The notes under the pieces are model-generated. The model had not been told where the DNA came from. It saw only the letters and a program-made list of their open reading frames with translations, and searched no databases. A DNA stretch of 64,000 nucleotides from Sapria himalayana. Taxonomy: Eukaryota > Streptophyta > Magnoliopsida > Malpighiales > Rafflesiaceae. The stretch covers positions 2,980,898 to 3,044,897 of the forward strand of contig JAREIK010001718.1 of the NCBI GenBank assembly GCA_029783825.1. Reading direction: 5' to 3'. Position numbers and translations under genes: made by a program. Shown here piece after piece: positions 11,890-25,739 of this stretch (position 1 is the stretch's first letter; each line of letters opens with the position of its first letter).

Positions 11890-12973
11890 CTAGCCGCTCC
11901 CTCCATTCTGGTGCTCAACATCATGTGAGCCTTTGTTTTCATTCATTTCTGGTTTAGTTAATATAGGCTTCCATTCCTTCAAGCCTTTGTTTTTAGTTAC
12001 CAGGCCTTGAAACTCTTTTTTCTTATAGTTTCCCTCCTTGGCAAACAATTTATTTTCATTCAAAGAATTTATATCTTGGAAACTAACATGTTCAGTGTGT
12101 TCATCCATGCATCCTATGCCATTGCTAACTTCTAAAGAGGCATTAGAAATGGGCAATAGGTTATAAGAACCATCATTATTCAATGAGAAATTGAAGCTAG
12201 CTCCATTATTATCACTTGTGCTCGAATTTGAACTACTCTAGTTATGAGATAAAAAATCATATCCCCCCGAGGGTTCAGTTTGATTACTGGGTTCATTAGC
12301 GAACTCATTGATTCCACTTGACATGCTTATTTCATATTTGTGCCTTTTCACATGTTCAGAAGAAGAAGAGGTTGAGTTTATACCAACCATATCTTATTTA
12401 CATTCCTTTGTACACTGCTTGTTATTGTTCGAGAAACTCACGTCTCCCCCGTTAAAATTTTTAAACAGTTTTTCCCATAGGAGCAGAAGTGGGCAGAGCT
12501 TCAATTTTAACATAACCAGTATGAAACATACATTCGTTTGGGAAAACATCTTTTACCAAATGTTCATCTCCATCTCCATCAACCCTCGGAAGGGGGGTTT
12601 TCTATTTTTCATCATTGTTTTTTTCTAGATTATCATTTACATCACTCGAAACACCATTAAAATCAACATTAATACAAGATTTCCCATGCATATAAGAAGA
12701 AGTTTTATTTAAACCATCCGAGAGAGCCAAGATCTTACCATATATGATTTTCTGGCAATATCCATCGTCAATCAGATATTCCATTACGTTTGAGTCATAT
12801 TCCAAGCATACAACTAGCCTCCTTCGGATTTGGTTCTTCAATTCACCAATAGGCATTGGTTTAGGAGATATTGGCGACACAGGTGCCTACGACTCAAGCT
12901 ACCTTTCAATGCTCCTTAGGATTTTGTTTGTTTTATTATTATATGGGATGTCGGGTAGTCCCGTAGAACCCAT
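11890..12973 (-). pseudogene. LINE ORF1, N-terminal low-complexity region
   Basis: An ATG at 12971-12973 (minus) starts MGSTGLPDIPYNNKTNKIL, then after two stops the frame 12880-12602 reads SPISPKPMPIGELKNQIRRR and an acidic tail. The frame 12183-11890 is N/K/E-rich. Hydrophilic, poorly conserved N-termini are typical of LINE ORF1 proteins. Assignment rests mainly on position upstream of DUF4283. Confidence 0.5.
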
Positions 12974-13180
12974 ATTGATAATTAAAAACAACCGTGCAAA
13001 ACATCTAAGTTACAGAAACTTAGAGCAAAACATGAACTTGCCTGATTCTAAGCCTTCCAAGGTTGAAATCTTGCAAATTCTTAAGGGTTTTTGGAACTTT
13101 TGGGAGGATTTCGGGGGGGAGTTGGGGGATATGAATATTTATATTATATTAGTTATTCACCTTGGAACATCACTTTGATA

Positions 13181-16100
13181 TAAAATATTTTGCCATCTTT
13201 TTTTTGAACAACTATTTAAGTAAGAACCAAAAAACCTAGCTCTTGAGTATTGAGAAGAGGCTATCAAGGAGAAGGTCTTCTTTTGGGAAGAAGCAAAATA
13301 GACTAAGAAACTAATTTCAAGTTAGATTGACCACCTAACTTTAGCATGACACTAAGGATGTTTGCTGAACCAGATTCAATTGATGCCATAATGTTGAGTG
13401 ATTGCGTAGTCATTGTGGCATTGGTAAACTCGAGTTGACAGTTTAAGCTATATGGTTTACTAACATTTTCCTTCCTCATTTCCAAAGAGAAGTCTTCTAA
13501 GGTATCCCCCAAATAAATTTAGTGTTTGGGCAACCCCTTTGGATTCAAGGCAAATGTCATTTTTCCACTTATTATATTATGCTAGGTGGAGTCCTTTTGA
13601 CACCTAGCCCAACATCACTATTTCAAGCTCAGGTGAGCAAAATGATGTAAATAGAAACATATTAATAAGCTAAGATTGACACTTGATATTTCCTTGGTTT
13701 GTACCCAAAGAGAAGATTGACTACTTGCTAGTAGCTAGCGACTTTAAAAATAAATATATTAAAGGTCACAAAGCAAGTAACTAGTGACTTTAACTACTTG
13801 CTTTAAAAATAAATTAAAATTTTATTTTTAGGGTAGGTCTCATGTCGTAGCCTAGGAATAAATTGAAAATGATGTAAAGCTTTAGGAGCAAGGCCTGGAA
13901 CTAAAACTGGCTTAGGCATAAGTACAAACTTTCAATATTCTAATGTTTAGTGATCCCTAGTACAAAGTTATTTTTTATTTCACCTTTAGCTCAGCAAAGA
14001 ATTAGCTTAATAGCTAGTAGTGGTAAGTGTCTATTCTATAGAGAAGACTTAGTGAAGGAACAATTAATAAAAATAAAGATTTATTGTAGTTTTGCTTTGA
14101 GCTATAAAATGGAAGAAAGATTTGTCGAAATTTTTCAATTGGGTTAGTTCAAACAAGAAAGGCATGAAAGTCAAAAGATATTGTTTGGGAGTGAGAGGAA
14201 GTGTGCACGTTAGCACTCCCTTAATGATTGTAGACCACTAAGATCAAAGAGCACCCTCGCTGTGCATTTTATATTTCTATCTCAATTATTAGCTGCATGC
14301 TCTAATTATCTTGCTCTTGAACAAGTGATAATGTCACCATTCTTACTCTTTATTTAATAAATAAGTGATATTTGACTTACACAGACACACACACACACAT
14401 ACAAGTGTGTGTGTGTGTGTGTGTGTGTTAAAAAAACTAGAAACAATTCAAGAAACACAAATAAAAAGTAGCAAGACAAAGTTCTTATTCATATGTAAGA
14501 AATGCCTTAATAAGTGCACTACAGAGCAAGAGGGGCTTAGTCAAGAGGAAGGATGGTAAGATAACTAGACTGATAGAGAGCTAGTATGGTAAGAAACTTG
14601 CAATTGGAGGCATCAACTGGAGGCTTAAAGTGTAGGTATCAAAGAAAAAGGTGTTAGTTAGCATTGCCCCCCTTATTTTACCACATAGTCCTTATACTTA
14701 TAATAGGGTTAATTATTAAAAGCAAGAGCATCGATCCCTTTTTCATCCACATATAGATACATATTCTAATATGAAAATTGCAATGATCTCTCGCAGCTCG
14801 AGTTTACACTTTAAGCTCGCTCCTTCTAACCCAAAGAAGCACGAGGCATTTGAAGATAGGTCTTGTTCAATACAATGAAAAGGTTACTCGTTTCTTTACC
14901 CTGGAAACCAAATTCTAGAAAAGAAAGTTTCATAAAAATTATGGTTTAGGTAGAAACTATATCCAGTTCATAAGACATGCCTATCAAATCAAATAGTAAT
15001 GAGTAGAAGAGATAGGCTGATGGGAGTCGACTCGTCAATGGGTAGATTCATCTGGCCTTTCTATCAATCTCTTGTTTTATCTACATTTATCTATCTTTCG
15101 AGATTAATGAGCTAACTAAAAATCAATGCACACCAAGCAAATCTAGATTAAGAAATCAAACTCAGAATAAAACATTTCAAATCAAATTTCTAGCTTAAGT
15201 AAGAAGAATTCATTATATTCATATTCCCCTAATTTTTGACCACCATACATTCAAGCCTAATCTTTTTGATAGAAATCCATTTTGTACATCCAGCTTACAC
15301 TCGGTCAACAATCTCCAACTCTAGAACATCTATATTTTCAAGTGAGGCTTTGCTTCTTTTCATAATTTATGGTTAGCTGATCAAGTAAGGAAGACCTATT
15401 TGATCCCCACGATTCAAGCAAGTTGGCTAGCTAGCAATGAAAGATTAATGGAAAGAGCCATGTCCCTTCCTGATTAGACATGACATTCCACACGTGATTG
15501 CTCTAGCCCAAGAAACCTAGTAGCCAACTAGAAGAGTTGCATCTGCTCAAGCAAATGAAAGCCACTTTTGAAACCTTATATTATAAGGGTGCTAGTGTGT
15601 ACTTACTCTCTCTCCCAAAACTTCAGTGAATTATTTTTTATATGTATCCCTTGTTTGAACTTCCTTCTATAATCCATATATTTGAAAAAGTGACATAGGA
15701 CATTTAGTGGTTGTCCACCCACTCTTCTTGATCAAAGCAAGAAACTGGACCAAAAGAAGCAAATGAAACAATGGAATTGTTAGCATAAGCACTTGGCTCA
15801 ATAATCATAAGGTCAACATCTCCATCAGAGAACAAGTGAGTGGGATCACTAACCATGCTTAGAAGGTATGATATAGGAGTTAAAGCTTGGCTAGCCATTC
15901 ATTTTAGATAGAAAGACACTATGTGATTATGATAGTCAAACATGGTTTCAAAAAGGCTTTAACACTTGAGTATTGATGAGGACAACCCTTAGACCATGAC
16001 TTCCATGAAGAAATCATGGAGCACAACACAAGAAAAGCCCATCACCCACCTTTTTTTAAAGGGATCAAGGAAGAGAAATCCACCACCTTTTGAGCTGGAA

Positions 16101-19100
16101 GACCATAAAACAGAGCATGCTTGAGGCTAGATGAATAGGGTACTTCTTTTAGGGACACCTGTATACCCTTCTGAATGGAGAGCACAACGGAGGAGTCATG
16201 CCATACCTTATTTAAATGATTGAGATCCAAGGATATCGGCCTTGGAGACATGCAAAAATGGGAGCCACTTGAATTGGAGCTTGCAAACCAGGTAAATCCT
16301 TGTTGGGAGGTCACCATATAAAGTTAATTCCTTATTACGAGGAGGCCTACCATAGAGGTTATGTCGATGTTTGATACTTGTGGTTGGCATGTCCTTTTTG
16401 CTCCCACAAGTAAAAGGAATAAAATTTCTTAGCATGATAGGGCTCATGAATTCTTGATTACTTAGTGTGATTGGGCTAAGGAAAGGAAGGCCTAATTAGA
16501 ACATGAGATGAACCGATAACTTTTTTTATTAGATAGTATAGAGAACTAAGAACTGATTCTATTACTAAAGAGGTTGTTGACAAAGAGCATTTTCTACTAA
16601 AAGAGATAAGTAAACTCACTTCTATTTATTGCACTAACATGGAACGAGACTAGAAGACTAGGATACATTGAAAGAAGGAGTGGTCCACCATTAGCCTAGT
16701 ACATAATCAAGAGATGCAAAAAATTTCATGGTAGGCATAAAAGAAATTATATAAATATTAGCCATGAGTTAGACTTATTTAGTATGATTGATGTTCATTA
16801 TTGAAACCTTTCTACTCAAAGCTATAGACTTCCAAATCTTTCTATTCTATTTTTATTGGAAGAGAGAAGAGATTTCTTCTTTAATTGAATTGAGGAAGTC
16901 CTATGACACCTCTATTCTAGCAAGCAGTATGGCTATGTCTGATGATTTAGGGAATGTGCTATCAGCAACTTAACTGATAAATGAAGGAGTGAGCCTAAAA
17001 AAGTGAGTTGTAGGCACAAGGGTATTCATTGGAAGGATGTAAGTGAATTTCTAGGCTCATTCTCTTTCTATTGCCATTATTCCCAAGAGTAGAAATTATT
17101 ATATTCCAAGTCCTCTCTGGCTTAATATGTGAACATGTTTCTTCCCCTTTTGCCTGACATCTTTATAAATCCATGGCAACCTCCTACCCTAAGAAGGGAG
17201 ATAAAGATGGTAGAATCCTCACTTTGATTGTATGCTTCTCCAAATTAATTGGTATTCACTTTTTCTTGAAGTATATAATAACAAATTATTAATCCTATCA
17301 TCATTGATCCAACCATTTGATGCATGTGGGGTTTCCCACCCGGGGTAGGGAGAAAAAAAAGTGAGGCTCGTCCAGACCAAAGAAGATATAAGTCTAGATG
17401 ATTGATTGACTCATTCCCTTTATATTCTAGATAGAACTTTCCAAACTAATTATAGATCTTACCTCAAATTGATAACTTCTCTTGGGGAATAATTTGTCCA
17501 TTTTATCTTAACTAATAAGAAGAATTAGTTACAACCTTATATCCCACTCATCCCGAATGATGGAGTGCTCTCTTTCTTGAGAATCGAGCAAGCCTATGCA
17601 TAATCTCAAATAGAAAAGTGTATTCCACAAACCCCATCTACTATTTGGATCTGAGTCAATCCTCTGTACATCACAAGGACTTGAGCAACCTTTTGACATG
17701 ACATAGAGAAAGACACAAATTTAGGTGCAAACTCATACCTTATAGCTCCTTTAGAACATCTCCTACTTTTGGAATGGGATAAAATAAAAGATAATACACA
17801 AAAAGAACTAAGGATTAGAAGTATAAATGCTTTTCCACAATGTGGGTTACTAAAGAGTTAGAGCTATAAGGGGCACTCCCTTGGGATGACCTCTTTTAGA
17901 TAGAAATAAATAGTAGATCCTAGCAATGCATCCCTTCTCTTTTTAAGTAGGAATCATGCCTTTTATATAAAATATATGGATGAGAAGACACCCCTTCCTT
18001 TCCAAGTGAAGTATTACTTCACATCTTCAACTCCTAACTGAAGCGGAAGGGACTCCTAGAATATATATGATTGTATTTCTTATTTCCCACCCCTATTACA
18101 TGTTATATTTTCATATAGCGATCTGACTCTTTGCCTTCTGAATCACTTTCATGTCATTCTTTCCTAATATGTGCATCTGGCTTCTAAGAAGCTCCACAAG
18201 GCATGAAAATAATGCGAAATCATGAAAAATACCACACTTTGATCCTAGAGACACTGGCTAGAAGGGTCCCTTTCAACTTAATGAAACTAGAAAGGATACT
18301 TCACTCTTATAGATTAATTAGTTGGGTAAATTAGTAGTTATAGAATTATTGACATCATAGAAGATGAATGAGAAAGAGCTTAGCCAACACAATTGGCAAC
18401 ACACGAAAGCAACAAAGGAAGAGTGAGCATGCAACATATGTGAATAGCACACTACACTATAATGGTAATGTACCACGTAGAGAATGAATGCGAAAGCTCC
18501 AGCCCCAATCAAGTTCACTTGCATATCTTTACTCGATCACTTAAAGCACATGCTCTCATGAATCTAGACTTTTTTATTCGTGACAGAAATTGAGTTGAAT
18601 TCTCTCTTCTCTTCTCTGATCAATTAGCCTCATTAGACATCACAACCCATGCTTTAATCTAGGTAAGGCTTATTATTGTTAATGTTAAACAAAGTATATC
18701 CCAAACTGAGCTTTATTGCATCAAACTAATGTTATGTCATTATTTATTATTAATGGAAGCTTTGAGTTATAGAAGGCTGCTATGGTTCCTAGTTAAGTAA
18801 AAATCTTTTTTTGTTTAAAAAGGATAGAAAAACTGGGTTATTAGAAATGTTGCCTACTATTCCATTAGATCTCTAAAAAAGGTCTTACAGATGATTCCAT
18901 CCATCGTGATCGACAACCAACCATCGCACATTTATGAGGGGTTTTTATGTGTAGTCTATAAAAATCCATATTATCAATTAAAGCTTAGAATATAAAAGAA
19001 AAGGTAGGATCTTGGGAATGTGTTACAATAAAAGCTCATAGAATTTAGAGTAATTACTTTGGTCATGGTTTTGAAGCCATGAATAGAGTAATTGTTCTCT

Positions 19101-19193
19101 AGAATGAAAATATTTCAACAAAAAATGATGTTGTGACTCATATCACTTAAAATTTTGGCTTTACTTTGAATAAGAAGTAGCTATGAAATATGC
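13181..19193. other. Unrecognised decayed region with one CA/GT microsatellite
   Basis: About 6 kb without a recognisable gene. Minus-strand frames at 15704-15898, 16042-16317 and 16208-16447 have fairly protein-like composition but no motif I know. They could be relics of an LTR element. A short direct repeat with the words GCAAGTAACTAGTGACTTT and ACTACTTGC lies near 13710-13810. I see no promoter, exon chain or RNA gene. Confidence 0.5.
14381..14429. repeat. Palindromic (CA)n-(GT)n microsatellite
   Basis: A run of CA dinucleotides is followed within a few bases (TACAAG) by a run of GT dinucleotides. The two arms are reverse complements, so the site can fold into a hairpin. Confidence 0.9.
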
Positions 19194-22100
19194 TAGAGGT
19201 GTCAACCGGGCCGGGCTGGCCCGGCCCGCATGAGGTAAGGCATGGTTTGGCCGTACCTGGGTAAAGCACGTGTCATGTCGTGCCGTGCCTGACCCGGCAC
19301 AGATCAGTGCCCATGGCACTGACACAGCGGCATGGGTTCATTCCGTGTTCCCCTTGCTTTTCTCCTCTTGCAAAAAAGATCGCGGGTCGGGTCGGATCCA
19401 ATCCGACCCGATGTCCCTCGAGCCAATCCAATTCCACCCACCCCCCAATGGGCAAAAAAAATTAAAAAAAAATTTTAATTTTAGCCATTGGATCTCGCCT
19501 CCAACTGCTAGGGAGCAGAATCCAACGACCCTCATGATTTTGCTCCCTAAAAAATTAAAATAAAATCAAAAAAATGACTTTTTAAAAAAAATATATTTTC
19601 TTTAATCTATAAATTCCACCCGCCTCTCTATAACATATATATTTTTCATAAATATTTTTTATCTCAAATCTCACATTTTCTCTCTCAAAAATATTGCTCC
19701 TCTCTCTCGAGACTCGGGATTTCGACATTCGGCTTGGATTTTCGGGAATCTCAACTTGAGTTTTGAATTTTGAGCTTGACTGTGGTGCATCGTGTACGTG
19801 ATCGACCTCAGTGCTTTTACCGGGTAATTTATTTTAAGTTTTTTTACTTTCTCCCTCTAGTTTCTCTCTTTAGACCAAAAATAGAAAATTTTAAAATTAG
19901 TCATCTAGTCTCTAAATAACTATTATGATTAAAAAAAATCCTAAAAAATAATAAATACTAATAAAACATATTTAAATTTAGAAAATGAAAATATTACACA
20001 GAGGTCTGAGGCTGCTGAAATTTTGGTTTCTCCAGTCGTCTCAGCCCAAACTTCTAAAAAATAAAAAAACTAGGAGGACTTCTGTAGTTTGTACTCATTT
20101 TAATATAATAAAACAAAAAAATATTAGGGGTGAGGAAGAAGAAATGACACAGTTCAAATATTGTATGAGACTTTTAACATGTAAGAGTTCATTTGGGACT
20201 GGGCACCTTAAAAAGCATGCCGAATTATGCACCAAAAAATATGATCCATTAGATCCTAGGCAAACTCAACTTGGCACTACATTTTTTGAGACTGGATCGA
20301 GTCCAGTCTCAAAGTTTCTCCATTCATATACTCCAGCGAGTTGGGTAGGGACGGTATGGCCAGACTTATCACATTGATGGGTCTTCCGATCAAATTTTTG
20401 GAAGATCCAAGAGTTGTGCGCATCATGCAGATATATTTTCAGCCTGCTTATCATAGGATTCATAGGTTCACATCTAGGAATGACATCCTAAAATTGTATA
20501 AGTTAGAAAAATAAAAAATAATTAATGAATTTATGGCATATTGTAGAGTGGTGTCCATGACATCCGATATCTGGACAAGTCACGATGAATCATCTTATGC
20601 ATATCTCACCAGCCACTATGTAGATTCTAACTGGACTATGGATAAAAAAATTTTAGGATTCTCTGAGATTCTCCATCCTCATGATGACCCGGCCATTTTT
20701 GAGTGTATGATTAAAATCTTTAGGGAATATAAAATTCAAAATAAAGTTTTTAGTATCACATTTGATAACGCATCTAATAATGGAATAGCAATTAACATGT
20801 TTGTTAGGAATATTAGAGACGCACCATTAGGAAAGATGTTTCATGTCAGATGCATGTGTCACGTGATTAGCCTGATTGTTCAAGCTGGTATGAAGGTGTG
20901 TTCTCTCGCAATGGATAATATACGTAGTGCACTAAAATATATTCGCACTCCTCATAGACAACAAGAGTTTGGTAGTCTTTATTTGTTTGCGAATCTTAAG
21001 AAGAAGAAATTATTTTCGGATATGAGACATTGTTGGAATTACACGTACCTGATGTTGGAATCATGTGTTGGAAATGAACACGTGATATCCGACTACGTCA
21101 ATAGTAATAGTGAGGAACTTATTATTGACGACACTGATTGGGCTTCAAGAATTTTATTTTTTATGAAATGATGAACATGTGTTCGTCGGTTTATATGCCC
21201 ACGACTTGCATTGTACTCATGTGCATATGCAACATTAGTAGCATGTTTAGGAAGTATCATGTTGACCCGACACATAGCCATATGGTTGTAGAGATGGAAA
21301 CCAAGTACTTAAAGTACTGGTCCACCATTCCATCTTTTTATTGCCTTGCTGCATGCAAGGACCCTAGGGTTAAGGTGGAAGGGGTAGAAAATACATTGGC
21401 TTACATTTTTTCCTCGTGCATGAACCTGGAAGAGCCACCTGAAGGGTTCATTCACGAGAAGTTGACTGACCTGTTCACATACTACGATACTAGGTATGGT
21501 GATGGTGGTGGTGAGACTGTGATTACGAACATGAATACCTTGTTCGGAGATGATAATTTTTCCATTCAGCTAGGGAGGGGGAAGTGTAGGGGTGAACCAT
21601 CACATAGGAGCGAGCTTTCTCGGTACTTAGATACTGATTACTGCTCAACCCTATCACATTCTGATACTAAGAATCTTGATATATTACAGTGGTGGAAATC
21701 ATATGAGTCCACCTTTCCCGTGCTATCTAGGATGTCACGGGATCTACTAACTCCTCCGGTGTCGAGCACAGCATTGGAGTCTGCTTTTTCTATTGTAGTG
21801 AACGTGATTTCGGATAGTAGATCGAGATTACGTCCAGATATTGTTGAGGCCTTGGCTTGTTTGATGGATTGGAAGGATTCGAGGTTTAGCATCCATGATC
21901 ATGCTGGAGCTGGGATTGGGATTGGGACTGTAGCCGCATTCACTGCGATAGCGGAGGAGTTAATTGCTGATGATGATGATCCATATGATACTGATCTTGA
22001 TGTTGCGACTGTTGATGCTTATGATATACCGATTGACGATTGATGATGATCTACTGTTTTTTAATTTCGATGTTTTATTTTTTATTGATTGTATGCTTTA

Positions 22101-22593
22101 TTTATACGTTACGTTGAAACTTTAATTTGTTTGGTTCGGACCTTCGGTATCTAATGGCTGATTGGTCATTTTTGAATTGGTTTGCTTATATATTTTTTAC
22201 TTTTAAATTTTTTTAACATAATTTATTGATTTATTCAATTTTTTGTTTTAATTTTTCATTTAAAAATTTATAACTCTATTATATAATTCTAATAAATTTT
22301 AAACTAATTTTATAGTACACTAAAAAAAATTTTAACTTTGTAATTATAATAAATTTTAATAAAATTTAACAATTTTCTATTATAAATATATAATATTATA
22401 CATTATCTATAATTTTATATATAATTTAATAATTTATATAATTAAAATAAAAACTAAAACAATAAATTAAAAAAAAATTTACTTGGCCCGTACGGCCAGG
22501 CCAGGCCCGGCTTTTTTAAACCCTGCTGGGCCAGGCACGAAAGCATGCCCGTGCTCAAAAAAATGGGCTAGCCCGGCCCTTTTAACACCTCTA
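19194..22593 (+). mobile_element. RICESLEEPER-type hAT transposon, copy B
   Basis: This 3,400-bp element has the same end (TAGAGGTGTCAA / AACACCTCTA) and the same layout as copy A, with GC-rich ends and a transposase along the interior. Its terminal repeats have diverged (CCGGGCC on the left, TTTTAACACC on the right). The flanking 8-mers AAATATGC and GCAAGTAG do not match, so the target duplication has decayed or one flank was rearranged. It is older than copy A. Confidence 0.88.
19985..22043 (+). pseudogene. hAT transposase of copy B, frameshifted
   Basis: Parallel to the copy A protein throughout. The BED finger FKYCMRLLTCKSSFGTGHLKKHAELC lies at about 20150-20235. The core VVSMTSDIWTSHDESSYAYL is at about 20550, with FHVRCMCHVISLIVQAG near 20840. 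The C-terminal frame 21138-22043 runs through the WWKSYEST, ESAFSIVVNV and SRSRLRPDIVEALACL dimerisation blocks to the same D-rich tail. Frame changes near 20340 and 21165 and a TAA near 20513 break it. The C-terminal 300 codons are uninterrupted. Confidence 0.9.
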
Positions 22594-22959
22594 GCAAGTA
22601 GTAAATAGGATTTTTATCTAACTATCATTTCCACAAATTATATCACTAGTTCATTTAACTAATAGTGAGACAACACTATTCTAATAGATAAACTAATATA
22701 AAATTTTAGTAGAATCTTAGATTTTATGGTTTGCATATTTTAATTCGTATGATATATTTTTAAAAAGTTTGTTTTATGTTAAGTTTGGATATAGAATAAA
22801 AGATAAATTATTATTAGAATGCCTCTTAATCCTAATGAAATACAAAGTATTTATCATCATTTAGCTAGTCCTAATAATGATCCCCTCATAGCTATCCCCT
22901 TAATATTTTATCACTAAGACAAGAAATCATTCATACTTGAGGGTCATTCATGAGTCCAT
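22594..22959. other. AT-rich spacer, nothing recognised
   Basis: Simple AT-rich DNA between hAT copy B and the LTR-like unit. No frame or repeat was recognised. The 5' edge of the LTR unit may lie in here. Confidence 0.4.
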
Positions 22960-24480
22960 ATCTTTTAGGCAACTCATCAACTACCCTTGATAGTTACTTC
23001 ATTTATACATTGTTGTTCTTCAACTTCTAGTGTTTTAATGTCTATGAATTAATATGTTCTTAAAAGTATTTGTACTTTCTGCTTCATAAGTGTCATACTC
23101 GCTATTTAGTATTCAAATTATCAAATATTTTTGTGTATTCTAGTGGTTTATAATGATGTGTAGGCATGAAAATAGAGTTAGTATCAGTTAATTTCATAAC
23201 TTTTCTTTCAGTCTCATGTAGTTTTTATATCTATTCTTGTGTGTCATGACTCTACCAAGATGTTAGCATAATCTTTCACTCTATAACATATTTTTAGTGG
23301 CAATGATTTTATCATGGGGTCACAACTATACTCAGCTTAGAAAATTTAAATAATTGTGATATTAATTCTTTATCATAGTAACCAATTACTCCATAGGTAC
23401 TCAAGGTAGCAACCAAGTCCAAACAATATGACTTTGTTTTTAATCTAGCTTGGTATTATCAATTCATAGTCGAGGCCTTTTAAGAAAGCCATACTTTTTG
23501 AGCTATATAAAATTACAGAGCCATAACTACTCATGCCAACACCATAAAAATTATTTAGTGTCATAAATTTTGGGACACTAAATATTATAAATTATATCAC
23601 TTGAGTATGAGTATTCCCATAGCCATGACTCTTGTCTTGAAAGGAAGGAATAGCCATAATGCGTACACTCAAGCTAGTTGCTAGTTACTATGACATCTTC
23701 TCATCATGATGGTAATATGATATATGAGAGAAGAGAATGCTAGTGCCATAGTCACCTAAAGCTCCATGGATACTTGAGAGATATGAAAAAGAATTTTTCT
23801 GCTATAGTCATTTCCTAGTACCATGGCCATAACTAACATATGAGAGACCTTTTTAGTGTCATGATCATGTAAGACTAAAGAAAGTCCATTTTTGAATCCT
23901 TCTACTAGCACCATGCCTATATAATTAAATAAGAAGCCATCACCATTCTATAGCTATTTCCTAGCACCATGGCTCTCTATGGATTACACAAGAACAAAGG
24001 TATCAAGTTATGACTATCTCATAGCGTTACAACTTTATGTTAGAGAGACATTAAGCCTAAATCATAATCAGTATCGGTACTATGACTATGTGTTATAGAA
24101 AGATTAAGCTGCAAACTAGAGTCACTATGATTTTTTAGAATCATGACCTCAAGCTGAAGAGATGAAGGAGAGAGTAATGACTTTCTTTTGAAATTCATCA
24201 CTACCTACTTAGATTAATACAAGGTCACCTTAGTATAAAAATAGAAGATAGTGAAAATGTAGGAAATCTCTTATTTTCCACTTCTTCTCCCTCATGAAAT
24301 AAGATAAGTCATAAAAATTACCAAACCCTAGTGGTGAATTTCACACTCCCTATAGATTTTAAAAGCAAACAAGAGATGTAAGATCAATACTAATCTCTAT
24401 AATTATGAGGCATAGCTCTCAAACTCATCTTCTTTAGAAATGAATTTAGGAATTTGTGTCAAACTAGGGTGGGCATAGGG
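22960..24480 (+). repeat. Long LTR-like unit (plus orientation) with degenerate tandem array and TATA block
   Basis: Contains a degenerate array of words such as CTAGCACCATGGC and TAGTGCCATAGTCA at irregular spacing (about 40-85 bp, 23600-24170), then a TATA block TATAAAAATAGAAGATAG (24234-24251) and a pyrimidine-rich leader. The same succession, including this 18-mer, occurs inverted at 28060-30070. I read it as the U3-R part of a Ty3/gypsy LTR, since a gypsy gag follows in the same orientation. The borders are not defined, and LTR similarity may run on to about 25100. Confidence 0.6.
24234..24251 (+). promoter_or_regulatory. Putative LTR TATA box
   Basis: TATAAAAATAGAAGATAG sits after the tandem array and before a CTTCTTCTCC leader. 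The identical 18-mer occurs in the inverted LTR copy on the minus strand (28258-28275). Conservation of this block amid diverged flanks fits a core promoter. Confidence 0.55.
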
Positions 24481-25739
24481 CATGTGTAAATTGAGATGTG
24501 TGAAATGAATTGGCTTTTATTAATAAATGAATGTGTTGATTTATTTTATATTATTAATATTAATAGATGATGATTAATTAGAACTTGAACCAGGGTTTTA
24601 ATTACCGATAGGGTTGTGCAAGATTATCATGGTGGGTGATAATTGATAAATAATGGAGCTCACTTAAGCATATGATAGGAAAGAAGTGATAACCCTTCTG
24701 ACTATGATACATGAGATAAACTTATATGCTGAAACCTAAAATATGAGCATGTTAATTATCATGAGAATGATGCTTATGAAGCAAAAAGTACAAATACTCT
24801 TATATGTTAATCCATTGTATATATCTTATAATAATTGGTTCTTGATTGGAATGAATATTATATAGAGTATTCTTCTAAAGAGTTCACCTTTGGTATGAGA
24901 GTTGAATCATCACCAAGAAGGATATTGATAGAAAATAATCATGAAATAATTAAATATATTGTGACTTACAAGGTGGTGAAAATTATTGTGAGTTCTTTTT
25001 ACTTGTATTATTCCTATTGGTGAACCTTGAAAGAAACATATGTTAATTTTGAGAGTATGACACTTAAGAAATTGAAAGTACAAATACTTATAAACTATGT
25101 CAATCTATGATCTTTAATATATTTAAGGTCATAGAATAAGAGTGTGCATATGAGGAAACCATCAATTATAGTTGATAAAGTTGTCCAAAAGGTATAAGAT
25201 AATGAATGACTCTTGTATAGATATGAATTATTATGTCAAAGGTAACATATCGATGGGATAGCTTCGAGAGGACCGCCATTGAGATGATCTCAATTATGAA
25301 AATAACTATGTATTCCATTAGGGTAAGAAGTCATTATATAATATCTTACCCGTTATTCTATGTCCAACATAATATAAAAAGGATGACATAAAATTATCAC
25401 ATAGATTAAATGAATAAACTATGGACAAAAGATTGTTTAACAATCTGAGTATTCATTTTACAAAAAAAATGTATTATCTCATTTTTGAATAACTGAATTA
25501 CTGATACAATTCCTATGAGATTGATATTTAGACAAAAGTATAATGTTAAGGGCACCAATAGTAATATAGAGACCCAAACTTAATAGGCAAGTTGTCCAAC
25601 AGCCTGTCCACTAGCATATCTTGGATGATTATTGGAAGTATATCATGATGGTCAGTTATTCTAAAATTTATTTGTAACTAATTGAAGCTAATTACTCTCT
25701 ATTGAAGTTGAGTCTAAAAGTTATGATTCAACAACATTA

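Larger units (their letters stand above)
2534..13100 (-). mobile_element. L1-type non-LTR retrotransposon (LINE), degenerate, split by a hAT insertion
   Basis: Read on the minus strand, the order is ORF1 (N-terminal part, DUF4283, zinc knuckle), an unassigned spacer, AP endonuclease, reverse transcriptase, thumb and zf-RVT, which is the standard order of plant L1 elements. The 3' end on the left reads TTACTTATCAAAAAAT then (AT)n, the usual A-rich plant LINE tail. A 3,453-bp hAT element sits at 5428-8880. Without it the LINE is about 7.1 kb, near the normal full length. Several frameshifts and stops show it is inactive. The 5' border near 13100 is approximate, and I found no clear target duplication. 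The individual domains are listed separately. Confidence 0.85.

Noticed and set aside
15704..16447. Possible minus-strand gene made of two or three exons
   Set aside because: Composition is protein-like, but no motif, splice chain or homology is recognisable, so it is left as unassigned.
19270..19563. Several overlapping open frames on both strands at the left end of hAT copy B
   Set aside because: Same GC-rich terminal artefact. All six frames are open for short distances and none is conserved.
19186..22601. Target-site duplication for hAT copy B
   Set aside because: AAATATGC and GCAAGTAG do not match. A similar AGAAGTAG lies 14 bp further left but would need a secondary change, so no duplication is claimed.
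23600..24200. CRISPR-like array, because short words recur at intervals
   Set aside because: The repeats are degenerate and unevenly spaced, the host is a plant, and there are no cas genes. It is LTR-internal repetition.
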